This document shows, piece by piece, positions 12,829 to 24,495 of a stretch of DNA of 64,000 nt (its first letter is position 1; each line of letters opens with the position of its first letter). The stretch lies in assembly GCF_047948215.1 (NCBI RefSeq), contig NC_134456.1:193237034-193301033 (forward strand). The letters run 5' to 3'. The notes beneath the pieces are model-generated. The model was not told where the DNA came from. It made no database searches and saw only the letters and a list, made by a program, of their open reading frames with translations. The position numbers and the translations under genes were made by a program. Origin of the DNA: Lycorma delicatula. Lineage: Eukaryota > Arthropoda > Insecta > Hemiptera > Fulgoridae.

Positions 12829-15800
12829 TCCTCTATGAATCATGAGACCTTGCTGATGGTGAGGGGGCTTGAGTGCTCAGTGATACAAAGTAGCTGGAAC
12901 AAAGGTGCAACCATATTGGAGAGGTATCTGTTGAGAGCCAGACAAAAGAATGATTCCTGAAAGAGGGCAGCAGCTCTTTCAGTAGTTGTTAAGAGCACAG
13001 GTTTGGAGAAATTAAATGACCATATCAACATCACTCAATCTTATGAGTACTGCGAAGCTAAGAGCAATGGAAAACTACAGGTGTTATTTTTCCAAGAAAA
13101 TGTAGCTCTCTGTATTTTCATGTAACAAAGATAAAGGCGCCTTCCTTGGTAAACTAGTCCCCCATTTGGATCTTCGGATAGGGACTACAGAAAATTAAAA
13201 AATAACGTTTTACAAGTCATAGCATGGAATATAACATTCCATGCTATTTTAGACTTATAAAATAGGTTGATACGTTACAAAATTTAAAGAGTGAAATGAC
13301 TTTTTGTCTGTTAAATTTAGAATAATTAACTCAGCATCAAATAAACGGCAGGAAGGAGTAGGTTTCATAATGAACAAGAAGATAGGGGAGAGATATTAAT
13401 CATTGTAATAAGGATAAAATCAAAACCTAAGCCGACAACGATTGTTAATATCTATATGCCTGCAAGTGCCCATAATAATGATGATGAGGTGGAGAGTATA
13501 TACAAATAAATTGACGAAGCAATTAAATACATAAAAGGGGATGAAAATTTAATAATAGTTGGAGACTGGAATGCAAGCATCGTAAAAGGCAAGGTAGGAA
13601 ATACTGTGGGTGAATATGGGCTGGGAAAAAGGAATGAAAGAGCGGACCGACTTATTCAGTTCTGCATGAAGTACATACAGTTTAGTAATTACAAATACCC
13701 TGTTTAAAAAGCATAATAGAATATATACATGAAAAAAGCTGGGTAATACTACAAGGTATCAGATAGATTATATCATGGTTAAACAAGATTTAGAAATCAA
13801 CTCGTCAACTGCAAAGCATATTTAGGAGCAACCATAATTTAGTGATAATGAAATGTAGATTGGGGTTTAAAAAACCTGAAGAAAAGGTGTCAGATGAATC
13901 TGTAGAATTTAGAGAAGCTTGAGGAAGAGGAGGTAAATAAGATTTTTGAGGAGGACATCGCGAGAGATCTGAATAAAAAAGATAAGTTAAAACACGCAGA
14001 AGAAGAATGGAAAAATGTTAAAAACGGAATTCTTAAATCAGCAGAAGAGAATTTAGGCGGAACAAAGAAAACTTGTAGAAAACCTTCGATATCAGAGGAT
14101 ATATTGCAACTGATGGTTGAACATAGAAAGTATAACAATGCTAGTGACGAAGAAGGTAAAAGGAACTATGCACAATTTAAGAAATACCATAAACAGGAAG
14201 TGCAAATTAGCAAAAGAGTAGAGGATTAAAGTAAAGTGTTCAGAAGTGGAAAGAGAAATGATCATCGGTAAAATAGACAGAGCATACAGGAATGACAAGG
14301 AGAATTTTGTAGTACATAAGTTAAAATCTAATAAATAAAAATGGCACACCGATTTATACTACGAAAGAAAAGGCCAATAGGTGGGTGATATAAATTGAAG
14401 AGTTCAACGGAGGAAATGAATTAGAAACTGGTTATAGAGAAAGAAGAGGAAGTTAAAGAGGATGAAAAAAGAGATACAATACTGAGATCTGAATTTAATA
14501 GAACACTAAAAGATTTGAATGGCAGAAAGGCTCCTTTGATAGATGGGATACCTGCAGAATTACTGTGCAGTGCAGGTGAGGAAGTACATACAAACTGGTG
14601 TGAAATATTTATTAAAAAGGGAAAGTTCCATCAGACTTCAAAAAGAGTGTTATGACATGATATCAAAGAAAGTAGAATCAGATAGATGTGAAGAGTACAG
14701 AACAATTAGCTTAACTACTCATGCATCAAAAATCTTAACTATAATTCTGTACAGAAGAATGAGAGGAGAATGGAAGAAGTGTTAGAAGGACATATTGGTT
14801 TCAGGAAAAGTATAGGGACAAGGGAAGCAATTTTAGTGCTCAGATTAATAGTAGAAGGAAGATCAAAAAAAGCAAACCAACATACATGGCATTTATAGAC
14901 TTAGAAAAGGCATTTGATAACGTAGACTGGAATAAAATGTTCAGCATTTTAAAAAATTTAGGGTTCAAGTATAGAGATACAAGAACAAATAACATTTACA
15001 GGAACCAAACTGCAACAGAACTAGAAAGAACTAGGAGTTGATGATGTTAAAGAACAATTTAGATCCGGACTAACAGTGTAAGGTGAAAAGATAAAGATGC
15101 TATGATTTGCTGATATAGTAATTCTAACTGAAAGTAAAAATTATTTAAAAGAAACAATGAATGGCATGGATGAAGTCCTATGCAAGAACTACCGCATATA
15201 AATAAACAAGAACAAAACGACAGTAATGAAATGTATTAGAAAGAACTTAGGTAAACCACTAAATATAAGAATAGGAAGAGAAAAGATTATGGGGGGTAGA
15301 AGAATTTTATTATTTGGGAAGTAGAATTACTAAAGATGGATGAAGCAGAAGCGACATAAAATGTCAAATAGTACAGGCAAAACGAGCTTTCAGTCAGAAA
15401 TATAATTTGTTTACATCAAAAATGAATTTAGACAACAGGAAGACATTTTTGAAAGTATGTGTCTGGAGCACCGCTTTATATGGAAATAAAACTTGGATGG
15501 ATGATCAGAGTACTTGAGAAGAAAAGATTAGAAGCTTTTGAAATGCAGTGCTATAGAAGAATGTTAAAGATCAGATGGATGGATAAAGTGACAAATGAAG
15601 AGGTGTCGTGGCAAATTGATGAAGAAAGAAGCATTTGCAAAAATAGTTAAAAGAAGAGACAAACTTATAGGCCACATCTTAAGGCATCCTGGAATAGTCA
15701 CTTTGATATTGGAGGGACAGGTAGAAGGGAAAAACTCTGAAGGCAGGTAACATTTGGAATATGTAAAACAAATTGTTAGGGATGTAGGGGGCATACAAAC

Positions 15801-15863
15801 ATGAAACAACTGGCACCTTGATTCGGAATCTTGGGAAGGTGCATTAAACCAGTCAAATAACTG
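12829..15863 (+). mobile_element. RTE-like LINE, full-length but inactivated copy (copy A)
   Basis: This copy aligns end to end with the intact element at 52.8-56.1 kb. The 5' end (CCTCTATGAATCATGAGACC, 12829) and the final AGTCAAATAACTGA (about 15850-15863) match, and the whole endonuclease/RT order is kept: VGDWNAS near 13558, GIDGIPAEL-like near 14535, FIDLEKAFDNVDW near 14893, FADIV-like near 15110, and RRMLKIRWMDKVTNEEV near 15560. Numerous stops and indels break the ORF. CpG is low (11 in 13801-14400 by hand), consistent with long residence in CpG-depleting DNA. No poly-A tail remains at the 3' end; GATGTTTGAACAT is repeated at about 15862 and 15888. It lies between the Ssdp promoter and the filamin exons. 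Confidence 0.88.
13219..13247. repeat. 12-bp inverted repeat gained in LINE copy A
   Basis: ATAGCATGGAAT (13219-13230), loop ATAAC, ATTCCATGCTAT (13236-13247). The intact LINE has a single uninterrupted GCGTGGAATGTTAGAAGC at the same place (about 55640, minus), so the second arm is a derived insertion. Confidence 0.92.
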
Positions 15864-17140
15864 ATGTTTGAACATGAATACCTGACCGATGTTTGAACAT
15901 TGACATAATGTTTTATTTCTGTAGCAGGGTCTCTCCCTGGAATAAAAATTATTGTGATCACCCGATCCAAATACATCATGCGGCTCAAAAATACTCTAAC
16001 AATATGTATGCTTATCTTTAGTGTTTACGGGACACACATGCCATGTAAATGAGCCTAGCATGAATTACTCAGGTCATATACTAGTACATCTGGCTATGGT
16101 AATACATCATGTAAAACATTTCAACATTTTGTTTTAATTATGATCAACCTAACTTATTTTATTTCCACATTTTTCATATATTTCTTAATAAATTAGAATA
16201 ATTATAAGTCAGAAGTGTTAGAAAAATTTTTTTCTTCAAAAGCTTGTTACTCTCCTGTTTGGAATATTTCATAATATATTTTTAGAAATAAGTTTTTAAC
16301 CAACCATTAATACCTATTTGCTACTGAGGATAAACAGAATTAAAAATAATAATAATAATACTATGATTTTCAGATTTTACAACTGACATGATAAAGTATG
16401 CACGGATGCATGCTATCATCTTTTAAATTGTATACTGTGATTAAAAAAAATTGAGGTAAATAAGCAATTTAAAAAAAGATGACCATAATGATGCTGTATC
16501 TATTGCAATCAGTTTGAATTGTTCAAAGAGTAGTCAACATTATCACCAACTATGACTGTTCTGTAATGCTACAAGATCCAGTAAAAAACGTATAGCTACT
16601 TTAAAAAAGATATCGATAACTAACGTACTTTGTTAAATGAAGTTAAATTAACAACAATATCTCAGGAAAGGTCCAATTTCAGCTCAATAAACCAATTGCT
16701 GAAGTGTTATTGGATCCACATGCTTTTATAAGTCAATATCTTAAATAAAAATGAAGTACATAATAAAATTAATTTACATATTATAAAAAAAAAATTATTT
16801 CTTTCAGTTACTTCTAATGTAATAGTTCAATGGTTGATCTAATTGCACAGTGTAAACGAACCACAAATTTCTGTTGGTTTTGTTTTGTTAATCTTGTTAT
16901 AAGCTAAATTTGTATACTTATTTTATATAATTAAAGTCAAATAAACATAAATGCAATCTTAAAACAAAGTAAAAAATATAATTCATACTACAATTAAGAT
17001 TATAAAAAATACAACTAAAATTAAACTGTAACAGTTTTATAAAATATTAAGAAGTCAAAAATTTATAAAAAGTAAAATTTATTCATAAAGGTAAGAAATA
17101 GTAAAAGTTAAGTATTAGTACAGAAAAATACAAGAAGTTA
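15864..17140. other. AT-rich stretch downstream of filamin exon
   Basis: Non-coding on both strands as far as I can see. If the filamin transcript continues left, this is intron or 3' UTR. Confidence 0.45.
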
Positions 17141-17147
17141 AAAAATG

Positions 17148-17196
17148 AGAAGAGGATGTGACACCCCCAGCACTTGCTGGGGACACATCCTCTTCT
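17148..17196. repeat. Imperfect 22-bp inverted repeat at the end of a filamin exon
   Basis: AGAAGAGGATGTG with a CCCCAGCA extension on the left (17148-17172) pairs with TGCTGGGG and CACATCCTCTTCT on the right (17175-17196); only a 3-nt bulge and a 2-nt loop remain unpaired. The right arm is the coding sequence for RRGCVPS of filamin. Confidence 0.9.
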
Positions 17197-17264
17197 TACA
17201 TTTACAACAAATGGTGAACCAGGAATCGGAAGACCATCATATAGAATATCAATAGTATGTCGAC
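17173..17264 (-). CDS. Filamin exon (end of an Ig-like repeat)
   Basis: After a TTTCAG acceptor, the minus strand encodes (G)RHTIDILYDGLPIPGSPF, then VVNVRRGC. This is the C-terminal half of a filamin immunoglobulin-like repeat, with the diagnostic YDG-x-PIPGSPF strand. Filamin (Drosophila cheerio) crosslinks actin and links it to membrane receptors. The exon begins with GT, which completes the glycine codon left open by the exon at 21211-21365, so the two join in frame. The left end is uncertain. A GTAAGA donor lies at 17199-17194, but the frame reads on through RRGCVPSK, resembling the family's conserved RRGCDP, so the exon probably reaches at least 17185. Beyond that it enters an inverted repeat, and no good donor is visible. 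Confidence 0.82.
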
Positions 17265-20200
17265 CTGAAATGAAAAAGTTGTCAAAAAATGAAATTATTT
17301 CAAAACAAAAAATAAAATACACTGCAGTCTAGAGTAAATATTATAAAGAGCTTTAACTTTTAAAGATGCATATAAATGAACTTTCACTATAGTGTAGAAA
17401 ATAATGTTTTAACATATAGTTGTTCTTATGAAGGTAAGGCATCCAATGAAGGGATGCCTCCCACCAATTACAGTGGCCAACAAGATTCTTGTCTCACGAG
17501 TACCAGTAGGTGTACTTAAAATGGTTTTTAAAACTGTTTTCAAATATGTAGTCGGAATTTCTCCATCGCTTACAGATTTTTGTTATTTTAATTTTTTTTT
17601 AATATTTTTTCGTCCATTTGTCTATTGTCAAGTAAAAGCTCCTAGAACATTGTAAATATGATGGGACCAAATGAGCTAACTCAAAGATTAGTGTTGCTAC
17701 TGTTGTGTAGGTTCAGATGTGTACAGACATGTACATACGTGATCTATTGTAGTACATATTCATCAGAATGATGCCAGTTGTGAGATAGTAGTGAACCAGT
17801 AAACACGTCATTGTGAGTCTTTTATGTATCTGAATTATTGTGTATTACGTATTTACAACTTTATTTCTTTTAATTAGATGTTAGTTACAAAATGCTTAAG
17901 TTTGTTTAAATCATCCTACCAATTTTTGTTATGTATGTGGTGAAGGGACAGTAAGGTGAAACCTTACTCCAATAGTAAAAAAGTGTTGTGAACTTTATTT
18001 TGGGTGTAAAATCGGGGACCAAACAAGGGCCTGGGCCACACATATCTATTATTTATCGTGTTCTAGGCTTCTCGCTGCATGGAAAAATGGCACACACCAC
18101 ATGCCATTTACTATCCCTATGATTTGGAGAGAACCCAAAGATCACTCTTCGGACTGTTATTTCTGCTTAATAAATATTAAAGGGATTACGTCAAAATCAA
18201 AACATACAGTGGTGTACCCTAACTTGCAATCTGCAATAAGACCAGTTCCACACTGGAAAGAATTGCCCATACTAAAGCCTCCAGAGCATGTGACATTAGA
18301 TGAAGTGAGCTCAAAGTCTGATGGAAGTAAGGAAGAAAAAAAACAGATTCTGGTGATACAATTTTTGAACAAAGCAGTTCATCCGTGCCTCATTTGCTGA
18401 CTCAAGAGAATCTTAACGATCTCATACGAGATTTAAAATTATCCAAAAAAACAGTCTGAAATGCTTGCTTCCCAGCTAAAAGGAGAATACAAAGATATGT
18501 ACTTATCGTAATCGTTATTCTGAATTTAAAGACTATTTTTCTGAAGAAAATGGCTTAGTGTTTTATAATGACATTTCTTTTCTTATGGAGACACTTTGTA
18601 ATGAACATAAACAAACAGAATGGCACTTGTTCACCGAATACTCTAGAGTTAGTTTAAAAGTTGTTTCTGCATAATGGCAACAAATTCCCATAGTATCTGC
18701 GGCTAACTCTGCTAGTATGAAAGAAACATATGAAAACTTTAAATTTATATTGGAAAAGCTTCAATATTCAGAGTATGAATGTAATATTTGTGGTGTTTTG
18801 AAGGTAATTGCACTTATTCTTGGTTTGCAGCTCGGTTACACAAAGTACTGCTGTTTTTTTGTGTAAATGGGATAGTAGGGACAGACAAAACCATTTCCTT
18901 ACAAAAAAAGTGGCCTAAACGCGAATCACTCATTCCTGAACAGAAAAATGTGAAACATGACCAATTGTGTAATCTTAAAAATGTGCATCTACCTACGTTA
19001 CACATCAAACTAAGATTAATGAAGAATTTTGTCAAGGACATGGACAATACTCGTGGTTTCATGTACTTAAAACAGAAGTTTCCTAAAATTAGTGATGTAA
19101 AAATTAAAGGAGGAATATTTGTGGGTCCACAAATATGACCACTAATGCATGATGAAAAGTTTGAGGAAATATTGAATCCACCAGAGAAAACAGATTGGCA
19201 AACATTCAAAAATGTTACTCAAGAGTTTTTTGGGAAATTGAAAGGAGGAAAATTACCGTGATACTGTCAATGATCTTTTAAAAATTTGGGTTATAATATG
19301 TTCGTAAAGGCACACTTCCTGCACTTACACCTAGATTTCTTCCCAGAAAATCTTGGCACAGTGAGCAATGAGAATGAGGCACACTTTCATCAGATTTCAG
19401 CTATGGAAAAGATGTATCAAGGAAAATGGAATCCTAATATGCTGGCCGATTATTGTTGGACCATCAAGAGGATTGCTGCACAATCAAAATATAGCAGAAA
19501 ATCATCATTTCTTACTTTCTAGATGAGTCAAATATTTGAATATTGTGTAATTAAGAATGCAAAAAGTATTAAAATGTTTGAAATTATAGATGCCTGTCTC
19601 TCAGAAACCTTGTGTAATGGGAAAAAACCGATATCAGATTTAAATTCAATAGAAAAAATACTATTAGAAATACATATTTTTCTTCCTAGGGACAAAAAAA
19701 AATTACTTTTTATTCCCCAATGTTATTACTTAAATATGAAGAGTTAGGAAATCTAAAATTTTTGACATGAGTTGAGTAAAAAGAGTAACAAAGGAGGGTA
19801 AGTGAGAATAACTAAAAAAAAAGAGATTCTAACATAATTTTTCATACGAATTTAGATTATAAAAGAGCTCAGTCACCACAGATTTATTTTTATTAGATAA
19901 TCCGTTGAAAGAACAACAAATTTTTCATTGTTTTTCTTGAAGGAGATAAATTTTAAACAGTTGATAACTTTAAATATGGTAGTTCCAAACAAAACAATTT
20001 TAATGGCAAACCAAGACAAATTTACACTGAATGGACACTTTCATCATAACACTTTCAGAAACTCTTCTGACCTTCCAAGGACATCAAGAAGTTGACAAAT
20101 ATAATAAATTGATTTAGCACACATAACAAAATGAATTTATCAAATTATTGTAACAAATACACAGATCACTTCCTCATGTCCCTGTGCATGTGTAAATTGT

Positions 20201-21210
20201 ATGGCCACAGCAAATAAAAATCACCTTGCACGCCTTATCTAACATAAGTAAAATATTCAAAAATAACAAACTTAAAACAACAGAAAATTTGACTTTTCTC
20301 TCCATGTAAAGAAAAGTGTAACTAAAACACAAAATTAATGGACGTTTTTTTTTCTCTTTAAAAACACAATTATGTTCCTCTACAATGAATGACAGAATAA
20401 ATATGATTTTATAAAAATTAGCAATAAAAACACTTCAGAAAGGAAATTATTCAACAATCACACAAATAAATCTTTGCAAATAAAAATTGTCATGTATACA
20501 AAGTTACATATTTTTATGGTTTCTCTTGAACCCTTATGATGACAGTAGAAATTTCAGAAACAATTTTTTACTCATTTAATGGTGGTTTTGAAAAGTTGTA
20601 ATGACAACTTTGAATCTTTTCTATTAACAGGCAGCATTTTTAAAATTATATAAATAATGTAAGCATACCTTTTTACACACCTATGCTTCAATCAGAAATG
20701 TTTATTATGTACATCAAAATATGCAGTTAATTAAATAAATAATATTGTGAATATTACTCTAATTAAATGCATTATGTATACAATAAAACAATAAAAATTA
20801 AAACCAAAAAGAGAAAGGCGATTGAAATAAATTTGAAATTTTGATTTAAAAAAAAAGAAGAGATAATGAAATCAAAAGTAAAGTAAAAACAGTAAACAAT
20901 AATTCATGCTAACAAATGCATTCCTGAACTTGTACTAATATATTCTAAGAAATCCAACGAAAAGGTAATCTAACACTTACATTTACAGAAAGTACTGCCA
21001 ATTAATGGAAACGGTTCTCAAGTTTTTTTTAAATACCTAATTTCATTAATTTACTCTTTTTTATCTATTTCATTCTATTATTTAAATGTAGACAAACCTA
21101 ACAATAGACTGGTTATATTATTCAGTTAAATTCACCCTTTTAGAAAACCTTGAACATTAACTAATTTTTATAACTGTTAAAAAATTCACTTAATATAGTA
21201 GAACCAATAC
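17265..21210 (-). other. Filamin intron
   Basis: Bounded by a GTATTG donor (21210-21205) and a TTTCAG acceptor (ending at 17265), phase 1. It contains a transposon copy in the opposite orientation at 17.9-19.5 kb; the rest is AT-rich with very few CpG (2 in 20101-20700 by hand). Confidence 0.75.
17915..19525 (+). mobile_element. Unclassified arthropod TE-like protein gene, copy 2 (broken)
   Basis: Same family as 6.3-7.5 kb but longer. Order: FCYVCGE (about 17926), FGCKIGDQ, a Cys-containing block, MPFTIPMIWREPKDHSSDCYFCL (about 18101-18165), SKHTVVYPNLQSAIRPVPHW, LLTQENLNDLIRDLKLSKK-like (about 18400), KLFLHNGNK (about 18655), CGVLKVIALILGLQLGYTK (about 18790-18845), a long tract ending KGGIFVGPQ (19100-19135), and FHQISAMEKMYQGKWNPNMLADYCWT (about 19385-19460). 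About four frameshifts and stops divide it. The last block is the most conserved part of the family in my recollection. It lies in a filamin intron, antisense to the gene. I do not assign a superfamily or an activity. Confidence 0.62.
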
Positions 21211-21365
21211 CTTCTTCAAATGGTGTATAACAACCGATTCGGTATGTTCCATCAGCAAGTGAAGTAATATGGTTTTCTGTGAGAGACCGAGATGGATTGG
21301 TTATTATAGTACATGTCACTTTACGATCTTCTACTTTTCCAATTGCACCAGAATCCACCAGACAC
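21211..21365 (-). CDS. Filamin exon (first part of an Ig-like repeat)
   Basis: Following a TTACAG acceptor (ending at 21366), the minus strand encodes C-LVDSGAIGKVEDRKVTCTI, then TNPSRSLTENHITSLADGTYRIGCYTPFEEG. The order VTCTI...NPS...DGTYR...YTPFEEG is the signature of filamin immunoglobulin-like repeats. The exon of 155 nt ends in GAA GAA G before a GTATTG donor, and the dangling G is completed by the next exon at 17264 to give EEG-RHTIDILYDG. This phase agreement across 3.9 kb is strong support that both are real, spliced exons. Upstream exons must lie to the right of 21365, but I found none in the window. One oddity is an extra Cys in YRIGCYTP. Confidence 0.88.
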
Positions 21366-22391
21366 CTGTAACAGAAGAACTTAATAATGTATTATACATA
21401 AAAAATTAACTATTTTATTTATTTTATTTCATTTGATTATATTATTTTAGACTAGAACCTAAATGTACCTCCTACAGTAAAATAGTATTTTTTCTGTAAC
21501 TGCAAATTCTGATAATAAAAATTATCAGAGATAATTATCAGAGACCTTCAGGTGTTTTTCACTTCTTGAAAAAAAATTTAGATTAAATTGGAATAATTAT
21601 GACTTTCTCATAGTTTAACTCACTGATTATAATAATTAAATTTTATTACATTTATATATCCTCAGTTTAATTATTTCAGCAGTTTTTTGTCAATTATAGA
21701 TTCCAGTAACATGCAGTGAAACTGTACTCAACATTGTTTAAGTCTGTGAACTATGGGAACTAGATTATTAAATGAGGCTTCAGCTATTGAAATTTTATTC
21801 TTATTTCACATCCTTCAATTTTCAGGATGCTACTCCTTGAGACAGTCCAGGATTTATACAACCATTAGTTGTAAAGGGTGTAATTTATTACCTTATCTAA
21901 AATCTTTTAATGTAATTTTCTATAAGTTATTTCTGGGTTAAGAGTTACAACTGAGTTATTGATTGCTTCCCTTTTCATGTGATATTTGAAAGATCAAGGC
22001 TAAACTGTACAAGCTATTTTAACACCATCAATTGCTTATTTCTATTACCTGCCTTGGTTAGTACTTCAATTCTAATTTACAAGACATCCTGGATCCTGGT
22101 ATGAGCCATAAAATAGCTACTATACTATTACTATTCTTAATAAGTAAGGGATGCAGCTATCTACTTTCCCTGGTTAATAAAGCTGTACACCTAATATAAT
22201 ATCCTCTTCAATTTTAGGTTACTATACAAATAATGTACACATTCATATGCTCAGCACAGCATGGAAAAGCCAACTGCATTTCACATTAACAGTCTATTAC
22301 AAGCAAATTGTAGCATTACAGTCTTACTGTATAATATTACAACTTTTTTCATTCTCTTTGGGAATTGTTCCACAGTTTAAGAAATGAGTTA
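21366..22391. other. Filamin intron, AT-rich
   Basis: No exon recognised. A local direct/inverted cluster of ATAATTATCAGAG and CTGATAAT occurs near 21510-21545. Confidence 0.45.
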
Positions 22392-22486
22392 TGTGTGTTG
22401 TTGATTAGGTTGAAGATTGAATAAGTAGACGAATCCATATTGAGTTTATGTAGTATTTATTCATTTGTAAAATACATTTTTGAATT
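22392..22486 (-). repeat. Truncated 3' LTR of the BEL/Pao element
   Basis: About 95 bp nearly identical to 25407-25498 (GATTGAATAAGTAGACGAAT in both). It carries an extra TTG near its left end, and is then interrupted by a fold-back of its own TTCATTTGTAGAATTC sequence. Confidence 0.85.
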
Positions 22487-22499
22487 CTACAAATGAATA

Positions 22500-22538
22500 A
22501 ATGCCTGCACAGCCATTTAATATGGCTGTGCAGGCATT
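22500..22538. repeat. Perfect 17-bp inverted repeat at the pol-deletion junction
   Basis: AATGCCTGCACAGCCAT (22500-22516), loop TTAAT, ATGGCTGTGCAGGCATT (22522-22538). A second inverted copy of LTR sequence (22465-22476 against about 22487-22499) adjoins it. Together these form the breakpoint between the protease region and the 3' LTR. Confidence 0.95.
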
Positions 22539-23305
22539 AGGAAATTGATCATTATTATCATTGGCGTTATTAAGAGAATCACCAAGTTTGATGTTATCTG
22601 ATTTAAGAGAGGTAACATAACTAAAAATCTACCATCCTTGTTTCTAAATGTATTTTCTATGAAATTCCTTTCACATATTGAGTTATCATGAGAGGTTTGT
22701 TTGACTAAAATAGGTTCTTCTACTTCCCAGAATTTTTCTATCTGTGATGAAAGAAGTTTATTGTCATTATGAATGAAAAAAGAAGAAACGGAATTGTTGC
22801 GTGTAACATTTAAAGGAAGGTTTCCAGCTAATATATATCCTAGTCTTGTTTCTTGTATCAAGGGAAAATGCTGGTTACGTATAAATTTATTTGGCAGAAT
22901 AAGGTTTAGGAAGAACTGTGCACCTAAAAGGACATCAATATTAGAAGAAATGTTAAAGTTTGGGTCCGCAAGAAATAAGTTTTCAGGTAAATTAGGATGA
23001 GATGAACAAAATGATTCAGCAGGAAGATTGTCACTTAGGTTCGGTAATACAGCATAAACAATGTCTAATATGAAGTTTTCATAGCGAGAGTATAGTTTAA
23101 CTGTGACACTGTAATTTGATTGACATAACGACTTATTAATTACAGAAAATGGAAGATTATTTTTTGTTAAGGTTAGCCCAAGTTTATGAGCAAATTCCAT
23201 TGCGCAGAAATTGGCTTGACTGCCTGAATCAAGTAACACTCTACATGTCTGATAATTTCCATGTTTGTTTACAGTATTGCACCACAGCAGTAGACAATAG
23301 AACAT
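22539..23305 (-). pseudogene. BEL/Pao pol, aspartic protease part
   Basis: Contains the retropepsin active site LLDSGSQANF (about residues 25-34 of the open frame), the form typical of BEL/Pao, followed by DVLLGAQFF and LGYILAGNLP, both conserved in the Pao peptidase A16/17 region. The frame is shifted relative to the upstream gag frame at about 23270, so gag-pol is broken. It ends in the palindromic junction without any reverse transcriptase. In life this protease would process the gag-pol polyprotein. No activity is expected here. Confidence 0.8.
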
Positions 23306-23819
23306 TTTTGTTTGTTTGTAATTTTAATGCACAATAAGTATTATTTTCAGGTTTAGAGCTAGATTTATTAATTTCCTCTGTATGGATTAAGGAATGATGC
23401 TTTTTGGAACATGTTTTACATACATGCTTATTCATACAATTATCAACATAGTGACCTGTTCGAAAACAATTAAAACAACACTTATTCTGGACTAAAAATT
23501 CCTTGCGTTTAGCTACTGTTAAATGAAGAAATTTTTTACATGTATATAAATAATGATCGGATTTACACATAGTACATTGAATAATTTTTGAATTTGCATG
23601 GTAACTAACTAAATTTCTTCTGTAATTTTTATTTGTATTGTTATATTTCCTTTGATCTTTAAAGGGTTTGTTAAATACTTGTTTGTTAATAGAGTGGGTG
23701 TTATTTGATTGCAAATTATACTCAAGTTTAGCTGTAACATTTTCAAGTATTTGTCTTCTATTGTTAAGAAACTCAACGGATTTACAGGTAAATTCATTGC
23801 CTCCAATGAACTTATACAA
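23241..23819 (-). pseudogene. BEL/Pao gag, nucleocapsid zinc-knuckle part
   Basis: Cys/His array CTMCKSDHYLYTC (about residues 80-92), then CCFNCFRTGHYVDNC and CKTCSKKHHSLIH, the three-knuckle pattern of BEL/Pao nucleocapsid that binds element RNA. Preceded by a basic, asparagine-rich linker. A frame change separates it from the capsid-like part at 23828, where roughly 70 residues of usual gag seem to be missing. Confidence 0.8.
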
Positions 23820-23827
23820 GAATTAAG

Positions 23828-24322
23828 TTAATTAATAAAATGATCTAAATTATCTGCAGATTCTTTTTCAATGAAACCAATTTTTAAAATATTTTCAATA
23901 ACATGAACAGAGATTATGTATTTATTATCAAATATTTTTTTAAGAAGATTTAAAGCGACTGAATAGTTTTCCCTTGTAATTGGTAAATTTTTGATAATAT
24001 TAAGGGCCTCATCCCTCAAAGATGACTGTGAGTAATGTAATTTTTGAATATCAGAAAGGTCATTTCTAGAATGAATTAAGTCATTAAATGTATTAGAATA
24101 ATGCTGCCATTCAAGTAAATTTCCACTAAAACATGGCAATTTAATTGGCTGTAAAAACTGCATTTGATTATTAATAATTGGTTTAATATCAGTAACGTCT
24201 GATTTATCAGGAGGTTTTATAGACATCTTATCTAATAAAGATTTTAATTTACATTCTATTTTGCATAGATTATTTTCAGTTTGTATTCTATCGTCAGTCC
24301 CATCATAAACAATAGTTTCCAA
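23828..24322 (-). pseudogene. BEL/Pao gag, capsid-like part
   Basis: Contains LPCFSGNLLEWQHYSNTFND followed by LIHSRNDLSDIQKLHYSQSSL, the conserved PxFSGxxxEWxxFxxxF...L-x-xIQKLxYL motif of the DUF1759 gag domain of Pao elements. The open frame really continues upstream to about 24478, where the SINE begins. It ends abruptly at DHFIN, before the rest of the domain. Confidence 0.82.
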
Positions 24323-24478
24323 CTGAGACTGAATGTCATCATATTTAACTTGTAATTCTAATAATTTTTTAAATTTTATTTGTAAAGAATATATTTCATT
24401 TTTTGCGGGATTGAAATTATCAACAAAAGTGTTTATTCGGGTGATTGATGACTTAATTATACTACGTTGTTTTAATAA

Positions 24479-24495
24479 GTTCCTGACTATTAGTC
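24479..24495. repeat. SINE target-site duplication, left
   Basis: GTTCCTGACTATTAGTC, matching 24789-24805 at 16 of 17 bases. Confidence 0.88.

Noticed and set aside
15862..15902. GATGTTTGAACAT repeated at the 3' end of LINE copy A, considered as a target duplication
   Set aside because: Both copies are on the same side of the element, so it is a local tandem repeat.
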